Assembly (NCBI RefSeq): GCF_022539505.1 | Contig: NC_061508.1 | Span: 265,676,736-265,740,735 of the forward strand | DNA length: 64,000 bases | Source of the DNA: Lolium rigidum | Taxonomy: Eukaryota > Streptophyta > Magnoliopsida > Poales > Poaceae | Direction of reading: 5' to 3' | In this document: positions 22,950 through 35,560 of the stretch, in pieces | How positions within the stretch are numbered: position 1 is the stretch's first letter | How the letters are laid out: the number at the start of each line of letters is the position of its first letter | Program-made: the position numbers and the translations under genes | The notes under the pieces: model-generated | What the model saw: only the letters and a program-made list of their open reading frames with translations | What the model was told of the DNA's origin: nothing | The model's database searches: none

Positions 22950-24480
22950 CGGACCCCTTTTGGGCCTCAGGCCCGCTTCCAGGTGTCAGGGTGCTTCTCC
23001 CGATGAAAAAGTGACGCTCCAAAAATCCTAGGTCAATTTGACTTCTTATAGGTCTCCGAAAGTGAAAAATACACGAAACATGGATTTCCTGTTCTGCAGA
23101 GTTATAAACCAAATAAAGGGGATCATTGGTAAATCTCCCATAAATCAATGTAAAACATGGTATTATCATCATATATGTTGCAAATATATGGGAATTCAAT
23201 ATGATAAGGAGAAAGTTCGTATATGCATTTTACATGCATCAGGGTCCTCAATTCCAACTATTACTCACAGATCCCTATCAACCGGTACTACCGCTTGGTG
23301 AAGCGGTACTACCACTTTGGGTCATACAGGTGCCTTTTGAGTAGGACACGTGGGGCTCCATCCGGCACTACCGGTACTGGTACCTTCAAGGTACCGAAGA
23401 TGAGTTCCGGGTGCACTAGATGCCTAGCCGGTACCGCAGGGGTACCGCACCCGGTATCACCGCCACGTTTCCCTTAACAGGTACCTCACCGGTACCTGAC
23501 CGGCACTACCGCGATTCACCATCAAAGGTGACCTTAAGCGGTAGTGCCAGTTGGGTACCGGCAGGGATACTGTAAGGTCGACCCTAACAGACGGTATCGC
23601 CAGTGGTACCTCGATCGGTACTACCGCTTCCAAAAGGGAGCGGTAGTACCGTCAACAAGGTTCCAACTGACGTGTACCTGGTGCTGGTAGCGGTAGCGGT
23701 ACTATCGCAACTAGCACCGGTACTACCGGTTAAGCAGAGAAACCATGTTTCCCATAGTCTTTTCAAGACCTTTCCAACAATGTTGACTCGCGACAGACAC
23801 ACAAAACTAGAAGATCTATCCACTACGCCTATAGACGACCATAATTTCAATCTTGATCGTCCGATCTTGAGGTGTTCAACGAGAATACCATGTACCTACA
23901 AATCTTCAAAGCAACTATGCACACGGTGAAATATATTCTAGTGTTGTGATAAAAAAACACAAAACTATATGGGAAGACTTTGCTCTTTCAGCCGGCCACT
24001 CCTTTTAGGGTTTGGGGAGCAGCCCTCATCCCCTCCCCCTCCCCCTCCCCCTATATAAGGTGGAGGCATTGGAGGAGGAGAGTACACGATTTCCCACAGG
24101 GAAAAAGGAGAGCCTCTTTGGGCGCCTCCAACTCTCTCTCTCTAGTTCTCTCTCCACCCGTAGTACATGGAGGGAGTACTCCACCCGGTACGCTGGAGCG
24201 GTGCCGCGATTCGGATCCATAAGATCTTCTTCCGCAACCTTAGCTCGATCTGAGGCCGGGAGCGTAGTTGAGCACCGTATGGTAGTAAGAGAGGACTTCT
24301 ACATGACCCCGAGGTCCACGACAAAGTACGACTACATCAACCACGTTCTAGCAAAACGTTAACCATTTTCGGTCTACGATGGTACGTCGCCGAAACCTTC
24401 TCCGTTACTGCATTGCTCCTAGATAGATTTGGGCAACCGGGTTGGTTAGTTAGATTTTTTTCTGCGACGAATCCCCAACA
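22950..24480 (+). repeat. Truncated repeats: LTR-like DNA with CGGTACTACCG cluster
   Basis: No gene. 22950-23270 is an AT-rich piece resembling a retroelement fragment. 23281-23740 is dense in the inverted motifs CGGTACTACCG and CGGTAGTACCG. A (CCCCCT)n stretch and a TATA box (CTATATAAGG, about 24050-24059) follow, then a pyrimidine-rich leader, so this may be the promoter half of a truncated LTR. The family is not identified. Confidence 0.4.
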
Positions 24481-26075
24481 TATTTCATCCCAAATAACCA
24501 CTGCAATGATCGTAAGCAAACTACTCCAATCCCTCATAATTAAGGGTTTCCCCATGGATATTGATATGAGTTAGTGAATCCATTCTTATCCCCTTGACGA
24601 CATTAATAGTTTGGATTGGCAGGAGTACTGCAGAAAATTTTGTGTAGTATTGCGTTTGTGAACCGGCTGGAGGGAGTGAATCCATTCTTATCCCCTTGAC
24701 AACAAATGGCCCAAATTCATTTGATGTACTATAAAATGACGCAACAAATATATTGACTATTTGAAGACAAATATATACTTCAAACTGAGGACCAACAAAT
24801 ATCGATCGTCATGATGTGGGATGATTTTTGAAGTGAGACAATCACACGTTTATGTTTTTTTTTGCAGGTAGAGACAATACCACGTTAACTATGTTGTTTC
24901 TGTGGTTTATCTCTGTTTTGTAACAGATAAGCATATATACTTAAATGACTATTCAATATTCGATGAAAAAATTGTCACAGTATATTAGTTCTTATAGGAT
25001 GTGAATGTCATATTGTACTTCCTCCTTTCAAAATTAATTAACAAGCGGTGGGGATTAACCCCCCCCCCCCCCGCCCCTCGGTAATTCTCACAAAAATAAC
25101 GTGGATTTATCTAGATTCACATGTTTCAGCACATTAAAATATATCTAGATACGTGTATGTAGACAAATATGCCTCAATTAATTTGGAACCTGAAAAGTAT
25201 CAACTTTAGAGATTTGCTTTAGTAGTTAAGAATTGACAAGAATAATTAACTTTTCGTTTGTCTTGTGATGCACATGTAACCTCTAACTAAAGAGTGAAAT
25301 GAAACCTTTTGATGCATTATGGTTACGACATTTGCTAAGCTGTTGAACAAATGTTATTATGACTTTATCAATTGATGACGTAGGATAAATATGGGTTACA
25401 TGTTTCTTTGACCACATAAATGACAACCCATACAAATCAAGATCTGTAGAAACTATTGGCATATACGAATGGATCTATGGCTTGTGGTAAATTATATATA
25501 TGTATGTACATAAGATTTTCATAGTTAGCGATATTTGATACTTCCTGCGTTCTATACTTCCTCTGTTCCATGCCAGTGGGTACGTTACCACTAACCCCTT
25601 ACTATAGTCATGTGCTGCTATATCACATGCATGCTGCTAAAAATAGTAGCCGCATGCGCTAACTGGAGCTTGCTTCCATTAGTCCTACTTCTATAGCATT
25701 TTTTCTACTAATGTTTAGTTTAGATATAGATATATCTAGATATATTTTAGTTATAGATGCATTGATATGCATCTAGATAAAAGTTGAGACACTTATTTTG
25801 AAACGGTGGAACTACTAAATTAGCGACAACTACTATAAAACGAAGGCAAAAAAAAAAACAAGATCCACATAATATGACATCTCTCTATCTAATGAGGGGA
25901 GCAAATAATGGTCTTGTGAGGCGTTTAATATTTGGCAAGTTTCAAACTTTTTAATTGTTGCGATTCAAGACAGCGCCGTTGTGATCCTTATTAGTTGGCC
26001 ATTGTGAAGCGCCAACCACACGCTCTAAATCTCAATGCAAAAGCATATAACTAATCGACAAATCTCCCTCGACAA
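24481..26075. other. Intergenic 3' flank of the BBE gene
   Basis: AT-rich with no credible ORF. A C-homopolymer (about 25060-25073, a likely sequencing weak point) lies in the middle. The only structured element is the Stowaway-like relic listed separately. The gene terminator should lie just below 26075, but I see no clear polyadenylation signal. Confidence 0.5.
25552..25817. mobile_element. Stowaway-like MITE relic
   Basis: The left end TACTTCCTCTGTTCC and the right end GAGACACTTATTTTGAAACGG match, in inverted orientation, diverged Stowaway termini (CTCCCTCCGTCCC ... AAAATAAGTGTCTC). The middle is AT-rich with ATATCTAGATAT palindromes. Stowaway MITEs are non-autonomous mariner-type elements common near grass genes. 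Boundaries approximate. Confidence 0.4.
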
Positions 26076-27653
26076 CTAGAACTTCTGGATCAGTGGCGGG
26101 ATGCTCTGCTCGTTCCTGAAATAATCCGTAGGATCCACCTTGCCCTTGGTAATGGCGAGCCTCTCGAAGTTACCCTTGAAATATTTCTGTCCCCAGACCT
26201 TACCACTGCTGTAGGTGGAGACGCCATTCACCACCTCGTTCCTCCCGAGGTCGATGTCCCTGTAGTTGGCGTAGGCCTGCCTGGGGTTCTTGCTCACGTA
26301 CGGCTCCATGTAGTTGTAGATTTCCTTGCTCCACGACAAGGGCGCGGCGCCGGCTCCCGGAGCGAACCAGTAGTTGACGTACTGGATGTTGAAGAGGACG
26401 CCCTTGCGGTGAGGGAACGGCGTCGCCGCTTCTGGGGTGGCGCTGATGGTGGCACCGTAGGGGTCGAAGATCATAATCCCCGCACCAGGCTTCACGAGCC
26501 AGGTGCCAAAGATCTGCTCCCACACGCTCTTGGGGAATGGCTCGTAGACGTAGTCCGATTTGTACTCCGCAAAGGGCTTGAAGGTGTTGTTCCGGTTGAG
26601 GAGGTCGCCCTCCAGGGAATCCCTATGGCCGAGGTGGACGAAGGGGATGGACTCGATCCATGACATCTCGTTGCAGTGCGAGGCGTTCATGCCAAGCTCG
26701 GGGAACTTGCTCTGCATCATCGGGGTCAGGGTTTTGCAGGTGCCGAGGTACATGGCCTCGAACGTGGCCATGGGCCCCATCGCGATGATGCGGATCATGA
26801 GGTCGGCGGGAAGTTGAGGCGCGACCAGTTGCCACTTGTTGATGATGTCCACGGCGCCCTCGCTGACTGACTTGGGGATCTTGAAGATGGTCACCGTGGG
26901 AGGCACCGGCAGGAGCTTCACCTGCCACGAGACCACGATGCCGAAGCTCTCGCCGCCGCCACCCCTCACGGCCCAGAAATGGTCGTCGCCCATGGACTTC
27001 TTGTCGTGCAGCTTGCCGTTGGCGTCGACGAGCTTCACGTCTATGACGTTCTCTGCGGCGATGCCGTACTTGCGCAGCAGCATGCCGAAGCCGCCGCCCG
27101 CGAGGTTACCGCCCACGCCGATGGTCGGGCAAACGCCGGCCGGGAACGCCAGCGTGCGGCTATACTTGGAGATGGCGTAGTAGAGCTCGCCGAGCTGCGC
27201 ACCGGAGTCGACCCACGCCGTGCGGGCCTTACCGTCCACCAACACCGCCCGCATCTGATTGAGGTCGACGACGGCGAAGTTCTCGGGCTGCAGGGAGCGG
27301 TACGAGAGGCCCTCGTAGTCGTGCCCGCCGCTGCGTACGCGGATGCGGACGTCGTAACGGCGGCCGCACACCACGGCAGACTGGATGTGGGAGGTGTTGG
27401 TGGGGGTGATGATGTAGAGCGGCTTCACGTTGTCCGGCGACGACCATCTCGAGTTCCGGATGGTTTGCCCCAGCACGGAGGGGTAGCCGGGGGAGCTCTT
27501 GGCGTAGAGGAGGCGTGGCGGGATCTCCTTCACGAGGCATCCCAGGAAATCCTCCTTGACTGCCGGCGAGGGGAAGTAGGAGAAGGCGACCTCCCAAGAG
27601 GACGCCAAGGAGCAGAACAGCAGCACCAGCGCCAAGGTCCTGCAATTCGCCAT
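26076..27653 (-). CDS. BBE-like FAD oxidoreductase, group 4 pollen allergen type
   Basis: Intact single-exon gene of 525 codons. Residues 1-25 are a signal peptide; cleavage before YFPSP gives a 500-residue secreted protein, the size of Phl p 4. An FAD-binding domain (about 70-215) carries both flavin anchors: His111 in RSGGHDYEGLS and Cys175 in GVCPTIGVGG. The C-terminal BBE domain has NYRDIDLGRNEV (463-474) and the terminal [12 protein letters not shown]. The gatekeeper position is Ile178 and the following site Asn183, as in Phl p 4, for which dehydrogenase rather than oxidase behaviour (glucose dehydrogenase activity) is reported; that is by homology. Leu184 replaces the Phe of Phl p 4 as I recall it. 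NTS at 86-88 is a possible glycosylation site. The physiological substrate is unknown. The CDS is on the same strand as the gene at 62956. No frame damage, unlike the surrounding transposons. Confidence 0.95.
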   Translation of the reverse strand: MANCRTLALVLLFCSLASSWEVAFSYFPSPAVKEDFLGCLVKEIPPRLLYAKSSPGYPSVLGQTIRNSRWSSPDNVKPLYIITPTNTSHIQSAVVCGRRYDVRIRVRSGGHDYEGLSYRSLQPENFAVVDLNQMRAVLVDGKARTAWVDSGAQLGELYYAISKYSRTLAFPAGVCPTIGVGGNLAGGGFGMLLRKYGIAAENVIDVKLVDANGKLHDKKSMGDDHFWAVRGGGGESFGIVVSWQVKLLPVPPTVTIFKIPKSVSEGAVDIINKWQLVAPQLPADLMIRIIAMGPMATFEAMYLGTCKTLTPMMQSKFPELGMNASHCNEMSWIESIPFVHLGHRDSLEGDLLNRNNTFKPFAEYKSDYVYEPFPKSVWEQIFGTWLVKPGAGIMIFDPYGATISATPEAATPFPHRKGVLFNIQYVNYWFAPGAGAAPLSWSKEIYNYMEPYVSKNPRQAYANYRDIDLGRNEVVNGVSTYSSGKVWGQKYFKGNFERLAITKGKVDPTDYFRNEQSIPPLIQKF

Positions 27654-27719
27654 TGTAGCTTAACTTGGAGTGTACTCGATCGGTGGCTGGGTGTACATCG
27701 CTGTGAGGACTGGAGATGA

Positions 27720-27730
27720 GCTTATATAGG
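27720..27730 (-). promoter_or_regulatory. TATA box of the BBE gene
   Basis: CCTATATAAG on the minus strand, about 70 bp upstream of the ATG at 27653, with a short unstructured leader between. The position fits a plant core promoter with transcription starting near 27690. Confidence 0.7.
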
Positions 27731-27739
27731 AGGTTTCGA

Positions 27740-29125
27740 CTGAGCACCCTCTTGTTTCTCCGGTGTCCGCACCGCACCCTACAAGCGCGGATCCATCCAG
27801 TAAACTAAATGTGGAGTTTTAACCAAGTCAAGATCTCCGTTTGTACAGGGTTGTGCGTGATGTGGCGATCAGGCATCGCTTCTTCGCACATTGCCGTGCG
27901 TTTGGTCCAAGAACAAAACCGTCGGGATGGTAGAGCCTTTTGTTTAGGAGCGAAACTGCAGGGCGTTGAATATACCTAATTTAAAGCATCAAGATGACGT
28001 TTTATTTACCATTGAAATGGAAAAAACTGATGCATTTTGTTCGTGGAAATGTTAATGTGTGATGTGTTGATTTTTCTTTTTTCGAGGGCATGTGTTGATT
28101 AAATGCAACACGCATACTATACTATTACTCCATGAGCATCGGCTGTGGGCTAGTTACTGGATATTTGGGCCGGGAAGCATCAGATAAGGTGATGTTTCAG
28201 GAAGAAAGTCCATATCCATCCTCCAACGTTCACATAAGTACGTTTACTTCTGACGATTAATTGTTCGTCAAAAATATTTTTGGTCCTAAGTGTTTTAATT
28301 GAAATAAAATCCGAAAATATGTAGTTTAGGTAAAAGTCACAAGTTTTAGATGAATTAATAGTCCAAAGGAAACTCCCCCCTTCCGATTGTTTTGTAACTT
28401 AGAGGTCAGGTAATTATGTAAATTAATGCTAGACTAAGTTTAATTGAGTTTCACAGTATCCAAGTTCCAAAAAATCCCTTTAATCAGCTTCTGACGGTCT
28501 GACTTTTGTCGCTAATTAAGGCAGCGGCCTGGCTGCATGTATGAATTCCAAACTATAGCTAGAGCCTCCAAACGCTGCAGCCCGTATGACACCATCGAAC
28601 ATATATGCACCGTTCTATATCTCTCTATCTCTCCTTGCATCACTGCTGATAGATAATTTTGTTTTATTGAGAAAGTAATGTCCTTTAGCTCGTCTGACAT
28701 CACACTGCCGATGGATGCGCTTTTTTTTTGTATTCTGACTTCCTGAGAACTCATTTGTCCAAGATAGACGATGCCAACGGTTTATTGATAGATCAGAGAT
28801 ATAATGGGTGCTGCAAATAAAGGATGCGGTAATGGCACGGTTTGGTACGTAGTGTTGACGTTTGATGAGTACACAAATTGCACACATCGCAGGATCATGC
28901 GCACAGCGCACACACGACGTGGTTTTCCTTCCTATCGCCTCATTTTCTAACTCCCATGAACAAAACAATCCTAAGGTCTAGTGGAACAAAAAGGAATAAG
29001 ATCCTGACATAAAAGTTTACCATTTATTATCTTACAGCACAAAGTAATACCACTTCAAAGAGGCTCGTATTTGGTGCTTTTAGCCTTATATTAGACTACT
29101 CACAACGGATCGTATCATATATTAG
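27740..29125. other. Intergenic, promoter side of the BBE gene
   Basis: No gene or clear transposon seen. Contains short A/T runs and a TTTTTTTTT stretch near 28722. Distal promoter elements of the BBE gene would lie here, but I cannot name any with confidence. Confidence 0.4.
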
Positions 29126-29700
29126 CACTACGAGAGAGCAGAATATTAGTGGCACTTTAAAATGCTCCTAAAAATAACTAAAGTGCCTCTAATTATTTTT
29201 AGAGACACTTAAAAATGTCAAATTTAATCATGTTACTAAAAACTATAGCCTCACTTTGAAAAAATGCCCCTAAAAATAGTATTTTTTGCCGCACTTTCAA
29301 GTTGCCTCTATATACTTTTAGACGCCACTTTGAAAAATGCCCCTATATATTTTTAGATACAATTTGAAAATTGTCCCAAATATTTTTTGTCGCTATTTAC
29401 AAAATGCTCATATATATTTTTAGCCACACTTTGTTGCTTCTATACATTTTAGCAGCATTTTGGATATTTGCCTCTATACATTGTTAGCCGCATTTTGGAT
29501 ATTTGTGTCTATACATTTTAGCCGTACTTTGGTAAATTTCCTCTATACATCTTCAGAAGCACTTTGGCAAATTGCCCCGTACATCTTTTAGCCACACTTG
29601 GGCAAATTGCCCCTAAAACTAGCATGTTCTTAGCCAGACTACGCAAAATGCCTCTAACCATTTGTAGCGGGAGTTTTCAAATGGGTCTTTAAACATACTA
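29126..29700 (+). repeat. CACTA-like end with degenerate subterminal repeats
   Basis: The segment begins CACTACGAGAGAGC, close to the CACTA terminus. More than a dozen diverged units of about 35-55 bp follow, each with GCACTTT ... TGCC(C/T)CTA followed by ATATTTTTAG. CACTA transposons carry such arrays as transposase-binding sites. The second end and the coding region are not in view, so this is a fragment or a decayed non-autonomous copy. Confidence 0.5.
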
Positions 29701-31539
29701 GATGTCTTGGGCGCTTCGCCGCACCATCTGCAATACATTTCGCCATTGTGTGATAGCTGCGGTTAGTTTGCAACCGTGTTTAGGTATACCGCTGTTGGGC
29801 AATTAATTTTGCCTTTTGTTATAGTGTTGTCCGTAAATTAAATAGAGGACTATGTATACACACCAATGTTTGATTTAAGATTCCAAGCTTTAGAAACCTT
29901 TATTTTAAGCCACTTCATCAATAAATTAGTTTTTTTAGAAGAATCATGTGAATAACAATACTCATATTACATATGGACAAAAACCATTTTATCTGATAAG
30001 CCGGAAGTATTTTATATAATGTTCAAAAAGTAACAAAGTACACAAAACATTGGGGGAAATATAAAAAAATATGACAATAAATATGTTAATAGGGTGGCAC
30101 ACAATTAGCTGAAACATGCACAAATATTAACACGTTGGCAGTCATAATGGAAAGCAATAAAAGAAAGTATACAGAAATGACAACAATGAGAAAATATAAA
30201 GATAAATGTTGATTAATTGGCACAGGAGGTTAACATAATACATCAAAAGCATGTCGAGATGCACCAGAATGGTTCATCAATTCAAATGGCATTGTTGCCT
30301 CAGTTTTTCTACTCTGCATAACACAAAAGAGAATAAAACATCATTAGGATCATCAGCGGGAAACACAATTTTTGGTAAGATCTATTTTTTTTACATATTT
30401 CAGTTGACTCTCCTTATATTTTACTTAACTTCCAATATCTTATTGTTCATCAGTAATGATTGCGCTAATTTTATCTCTAATCCAAGCCACAAAAAATTGA
30501 AATTCTATGTGTCCAACTTGCAGATGGTAAGATAGGTCCAACAAGCACGAGTGATGCACTAAGCGACAACAACCAACAAAATAAAACAACAACAACCTAC
30601 AAAATAAAAGCGACAACCACCATTCTGAAACATGTTGCAACGGCACATAGTTGTAATGTAGAAATTTGGCACGAAGCAGCACGTCTGCTATGCTAGTGAA
30701 GTCTATAAGGATACACTGATTTGAGTTGATATGGCATGCAACTTCAAATTGTATTATCAATTGTTAAATAACATATATCCCATAAGCCAGTACATGTTCT
30801 TAGAAAATATGCAATTATCTCTGCTCTTATGATTAACCTCCATTGTGTATCAATAGTACTACAATTATTTGCTTTTGGTATAAAAAAAAAAGCTATCATG
30901 CAAAACAGGGAAATTCACCATCAGATTGATTTGGTTGCATCCCCGGTGCAATGTACAATGTGCAATGGTGAATCCTAGCCCTATCACATGAAAACTAAGG
31001 TAAGTTGAATCGTCCAAGCAGAGCAAAATTTATCTTCCAATTGGCTTGTTTTCCGTGCATTCTTAATCTATATGGAAACAACTTGTTACAACGTATCACA
31101 AGAAAGATTCAACAGATCGACTCGACACATCTTAAGATAGAGAAACAATGGTCTTTTGAGTACTATTACTACTATGCTAACTGCACTTCTCATATGCCTC
31201 GGGTGGCGAAAGATGTTATTACCCCCTTAAATTAGTATCCATAGCATAGAACTTGAGTAGGTATGCTTAAGTTTTCTCATGAATTGCACACCTCTCTGCT
31301 GTCACACTTTTAAGTTTGTCTCCTATGGCTCAGTCAACCTGTTATTTCACTATCAAGTTAGCTCAAATTGTATGAATGGCACAGTTCATTTACACAAGTA
31401 CTCTTAGAAAGGGAAAAATATCAATAACTAAAATACTGTTTTGATTGTCTGTCCTGGACCCGGAAGGCCACGGTTCATTTACACATGTAATTTTGAACAT
31501 AAAAAAATAATAGCTAAAGAATAGAATATGTATTTTCCC
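29701..31539. other. Intergenic AT-rich DNA, no gene seen
   Basis: Several ORFs of 76-106 codons occur but none shows a recognisable motif or codon bias. No inverted repeats stand out. Confidence 0.4.
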
Positions 31540-33855
31540 AACAACAACAACATAGTAGAATATGGGTACAACAACAGCATCAAAGCCTTTTTCCCAAGCA
31601 AATTGAGGTAGACTAGATATGAAACCCAACAGAAAAAGAGACCAAAACAAGGAGAAGGAAAAAAAACAAGTAACTAAGGTTCCAGCACATGGATCGCTGA
31701 TCTCCATGTAGTCATATCAAGAGCCAAGACTTTAGGTACATTTCAATCCTTCAAGTCTCTTTTTATCGCATCCGTCCACGTTAACTTTGGTCGTCCTCTA
31801 CCCCTTCTATTCTCGTCCATGCTATTTAGAATTCCACTGTTACGGGAGCTTCTGGAGGCCTCCGCTGGATATGCCCATACCACCTTAGTTGGTGTTGGAC
31901 TAGCTTCTCGTCGATCGGTGCTTCCCCTAGCCTATCACGAATTACCTCGTTCCTAATCTGGTCCTTTATTATATGGCCGCACATCCATCGTAGCATGTGC
32001 ATCTGGGCGACACTCATTTGTCCGATATGTTGTCTCTTCGTGGGCCAACATTCTGCCCCATAAACCATCGCCGACCTGACTACCGTCCTATAGAACTTGC
32101 TTTTTAGTTTTTGTGGGGCCTTCTTATCACATAGGATACCAGATGCTTGCCGCCACTTCATCCACCATGCCTTGATCATGTGGCAAACATCCTCATCGAT
32201 ATCACCATTGCTTTGCAACATTGATCCCATGTAACGGAAGGTGTCCCTCTTGGGCACTATCTTTCCTTCTAAACTGACATCTCCTTCGTCGCCACTAACA
32301 CCACTAAAATCGCATCGCATGTACTCAGTCTTGGTCCTGCTAACTCTAAACCCCTTTGAATCTTAAGTATGTCTCCATAGCTCTAACTTCCTATTCACGC
32401 CGACCCTAGTTTCATCTACTAGCACCACATCATCAGCAAAGAGCATATACCATGGAATATCTCCTTGTATATCTTTGGTCACGTCATCCATCACCAAGGA
32501 AAACATGTAAGGACTCAAGACTGACCCTTGATGTAGTCCTATCGTGATTGGGAAGGTCTCGGTCTCACAATCACCTGTGTGAACACTTGTCACAACAACA
32601 CGATCGTACATATCTCTGATGAGGGTAATGTACTTTGTTGGAATTTTGTGTTTCTACAGCGCCCACCACATGACCATCATTGGTATCTTATCACACGCCT
32701 TCTCCAAGTCGATGAAGACCATATGTAGGTCCTTCTTCTACTCCCTATATCTCTCCATAAGTGCGCGAAGTAAGAATATATCCTCTGTAGTCGATCTCCC
32801 AGGCATAAAACCGAATTGGTTTTTAGTGAAATTCGTCACTCTCCTCTAGCGATGCTCGATGATTCTCTCCCAAAGTTTTATAGTATGGCTCATAAGCTTA
32901 ATTCCTCAGTAGTTAGTACAACTTTGAATATCTCCTTTATTCTTGAAGATAGGTTCTGGTATGCTTTTTCTCCACTCTTCGGGCATCTTGTTCGACCGGA
33001 AAATGTGGTTGAAAAGCTTAGCTAGCCATAATATTGCCACGTCTCCCCACACCTCAATTGGGACATCATCAGGGCCAAGGGACTTTCCTCCTTTCATCCT
33101 TATGAGGGCCTCTTTAACCTTAAGATCTTGGATCCTCCGCACGAAAAGCCTATTGATGTCATCAAAGGAGTCAACCAGCTTGGGCATAGTTCCTCGTTCC
33201 CATCATTGAATAACCCATCAAATTACTCCCTCCATCTGTTCTTCATCTCTCCGTCTTTCACTAAAATACGATTAGCCTCGTGGTTGATGCATTTATCTTG
33301 GTTGAGTTCACTCGTCTCCCTCTCACGAATTATGGCCTTCTTGTAGATATCCTTCTCGCCTTCCTTTGTGCCTAGTATATCATATAGCTCCTCGTAGGGC
33401 CGCCCCCTTGCGCCACTCACAACTCTCCTTGCATTCTTCTTGGCCTCTCTGTACTTCACCATTTTCTTGTGCTTCTATCATGGTGCCAACTCTTGTAACA
33501 TTCCTTCTCCTTGATAGCCCTTTGGACATCATCATCCCACCACCATGTATCCTTAGCTTCTGGCTTCTTACCCATGGTCAGTCTAAGCACCTCCCTAGCT
33601 ACCTTCCGAATGCAAGTACCCATCTTCACCCACATGCTATCTGCATCTCCCTCTTCGCCCCATGTTCCTTCCATGATCATCCTCTCTCTAAAGGTTTGGT
33701 GTGCTTCCCCTTTGAGCTTCCACCACTTCGTTCTTGTGATTTTGATGCCTTTACCCCGCATCACACCAGCGTGAAAACGGAAATCGGCTACCGCAAGCTT
33801 ATGTTGCGCCACAACACACTCCCCATGAATCACCTTGCAATCCAAACAAGCCCTC
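31540..33855 (-). pseudogene. RTE-type LINE, reverse transcriptase half
   Basis: Read on minus from 33845: a linker (MDCKVIHGECVVAQHKLAV), then the reverse transcriptase with GPDDVPIEVWG (about 33058), LHQGSVLSPYMFSLVMDD (about 32540), the catalytic FADDVVLVDE (about 32430), and a C-terminal part with YGAECWPTK (about 32060). At least three frame breaks and a stop separate the pieces. The 3' end carries a short (TTG)n tract (31539-31552 on plus as CAA repeats), usual for RTE elements. The protein would copy the LINE RNA at the target site. The 5' half continues at 40630 beyond inserted element A. Dead copy. Confidence 0.8.
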
Positions 33856-35551
33856 TGATACGTCTCCGACGTATCGATAATTTCTTATGTTCCATGCCAC
33901 ATTATTGATGATATCTACATGTTTTATGCACACTTTATGTCATATTCGTGCATTTTCTGGAACTAACCTATTAACAAGATGCCGAAGTGCCGGTTCCTGT
34001 TTTACGCTGTTTTTGGTTTCAGAAATCCTAGTAACGAAATATTCTCGGAATTGGACGAAATCAACGCCCGGGTTCCTATTTTGCCCGGAAGCATCCGGAA
34101 CACCCGAGAACCGCCGGAGGGGGCACACAGGCCCCAGATGATAGGCCGGCGCGGCCCAGGCCCTGGCCGCGCCGCCTTATGGCGTCGTCGCCCCTTCGAC
34201 CTTCTGACGCCACCTCTTCGCCTATATAAAGCCCCTGGACCTAAAACCTCGAGACGAAAAAGCCACGGTACGAGAAACCTTCCAGAGCCGCCGCCATCGC
34301 GAAGCCAAGATCTGGGGGACAGGAGTCTCTGTTCCGGCACGCCGCCGGGACGGGGAAGTGCCCCGGAAGGCTCCTCCATCGACACCACCGCCATCTCCAT
34401 CAACGCTGCTTGTCTCCCATGAGGAGGGAGTAGTTCTCCATCGAGGCTCGGGGCTGTACCGGTAGCTATGTGGTTCATCTCTCTCCTATGTGCTTCAATA
34501 CAATAATCTCATGAGCTGCCTTACATGATTGAGATTCATATGATGATGCTTGTAATCTAGATGTCATTATGCTAGTCAAGTGGGTTTTACTTATGTGATC
34601 TCCGGAGACTCCTTGTCCCACGTGTGTAAAGGTGACGAGTGTGTGCACCGTGTGGGTCTCTTAGGCTATATTTCACAGAATACTTATTCACTGTTATGAA
34701 TGGCATAGTGAAGTGCTTATTTATATCTCTTTATGATTGCAATGTGTTTTGTATCACAATTTATCTATGTGCTACTTTAGTGATGTTATTAAAGTAGTTT
34801 TATTCCTCCTGCACGGTGTAATGGTGACAGTGTGTGCATCCGTGTTAGTACTTGGCGTAGGCTATGATTATGATCTCTTGTAGATTATGAAGTTAACTAT
34901 TGTTATGATGGTATTGATGTGATCTATTCCTCCTACATAGTGTGAAGGTGACGAGTGTGCATGCTATGTTAGTACTTGGTTTAGTTGTGTTGATCTGTCA
35001 TGCACTCTAAGGTTATTTAAATATGAACATTGAATATTGTGGAGCTTCTTAACTCCGGCATTGAGGGTTCGTGTAATCCTACGCAATTAGTGGTGTTCAT
35101 CATCCAACAAGAGAGTGTAGAGTATGCATTTATCTATTCTGTTATGTGATCAAAGTTGAGAGTGTCCACTAGTGAAAGTCTAATCCCTAGGCCTTGTTCC
35201 TAAATATCGCTATCGCTGCTTGTTTCTTGTTTTCTTGCGTTACTACTGCTTGTTTACTGTCCTGGGCAAAGCAATTTTCTGGTGCCATTGCCTATGCTCA
35301 TATATATTCATACCACCTGTATTTCACTATCTCTTCGCCGAACTAGTGCACCTATTAGGTGTGTTGGGGACACAAGAGACTTCTTGCTTTGTGGTTGCAG
35401 GGTTGCATGAGAGGGATATCTTTGACCTCTTCCTCCCTGAGTTCGATAAACCTTGGGTGATCCACTTAAGGGAAACTTGCTGCTGTTCTACAAACCTCTG
35501 CTCTTGGAGGCCCAACACTGTCTACAAGAATAGAAGCACCCGTAGACATCA
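33856..35551 (+). repeat. 5' LTR of element A
   Basis: 1696 bp. Contains TATATAAAG (about 34222-34230) as a TATA box and a GC palindrome (GGCCGGCGCGGCCC ... GGCCGCGCCGCC, about 34145-34182). Near identical to the 3' LTR; some differences are CGAG versus CAG (34636 versus 39695; 34675 versus 39733). Confidence 0.9.
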
Positions 35552-35560
35552 AGCTATTTT

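Noticed and set aside
25060..25073. C homopolymer as a regulatory G-quadruplex candidate
   Set aside because: A single run with no second or third tract; more likely a slippage or read-length artefact.
26979..27719. 246-codon plus-strand ORF opposite the BBE gene
   Set aside because: Shadow of a GC-rich coding strand; no domain, and the minus frame has the complete BBE motifs.
34002..34478. 147-158-codon ORFs in element A LTRs on both strands
   Set aside because: Both LTR copies show them, but they are GC-rich frames over the palindrome with no domain; the two copies differ by frame-changing indels.
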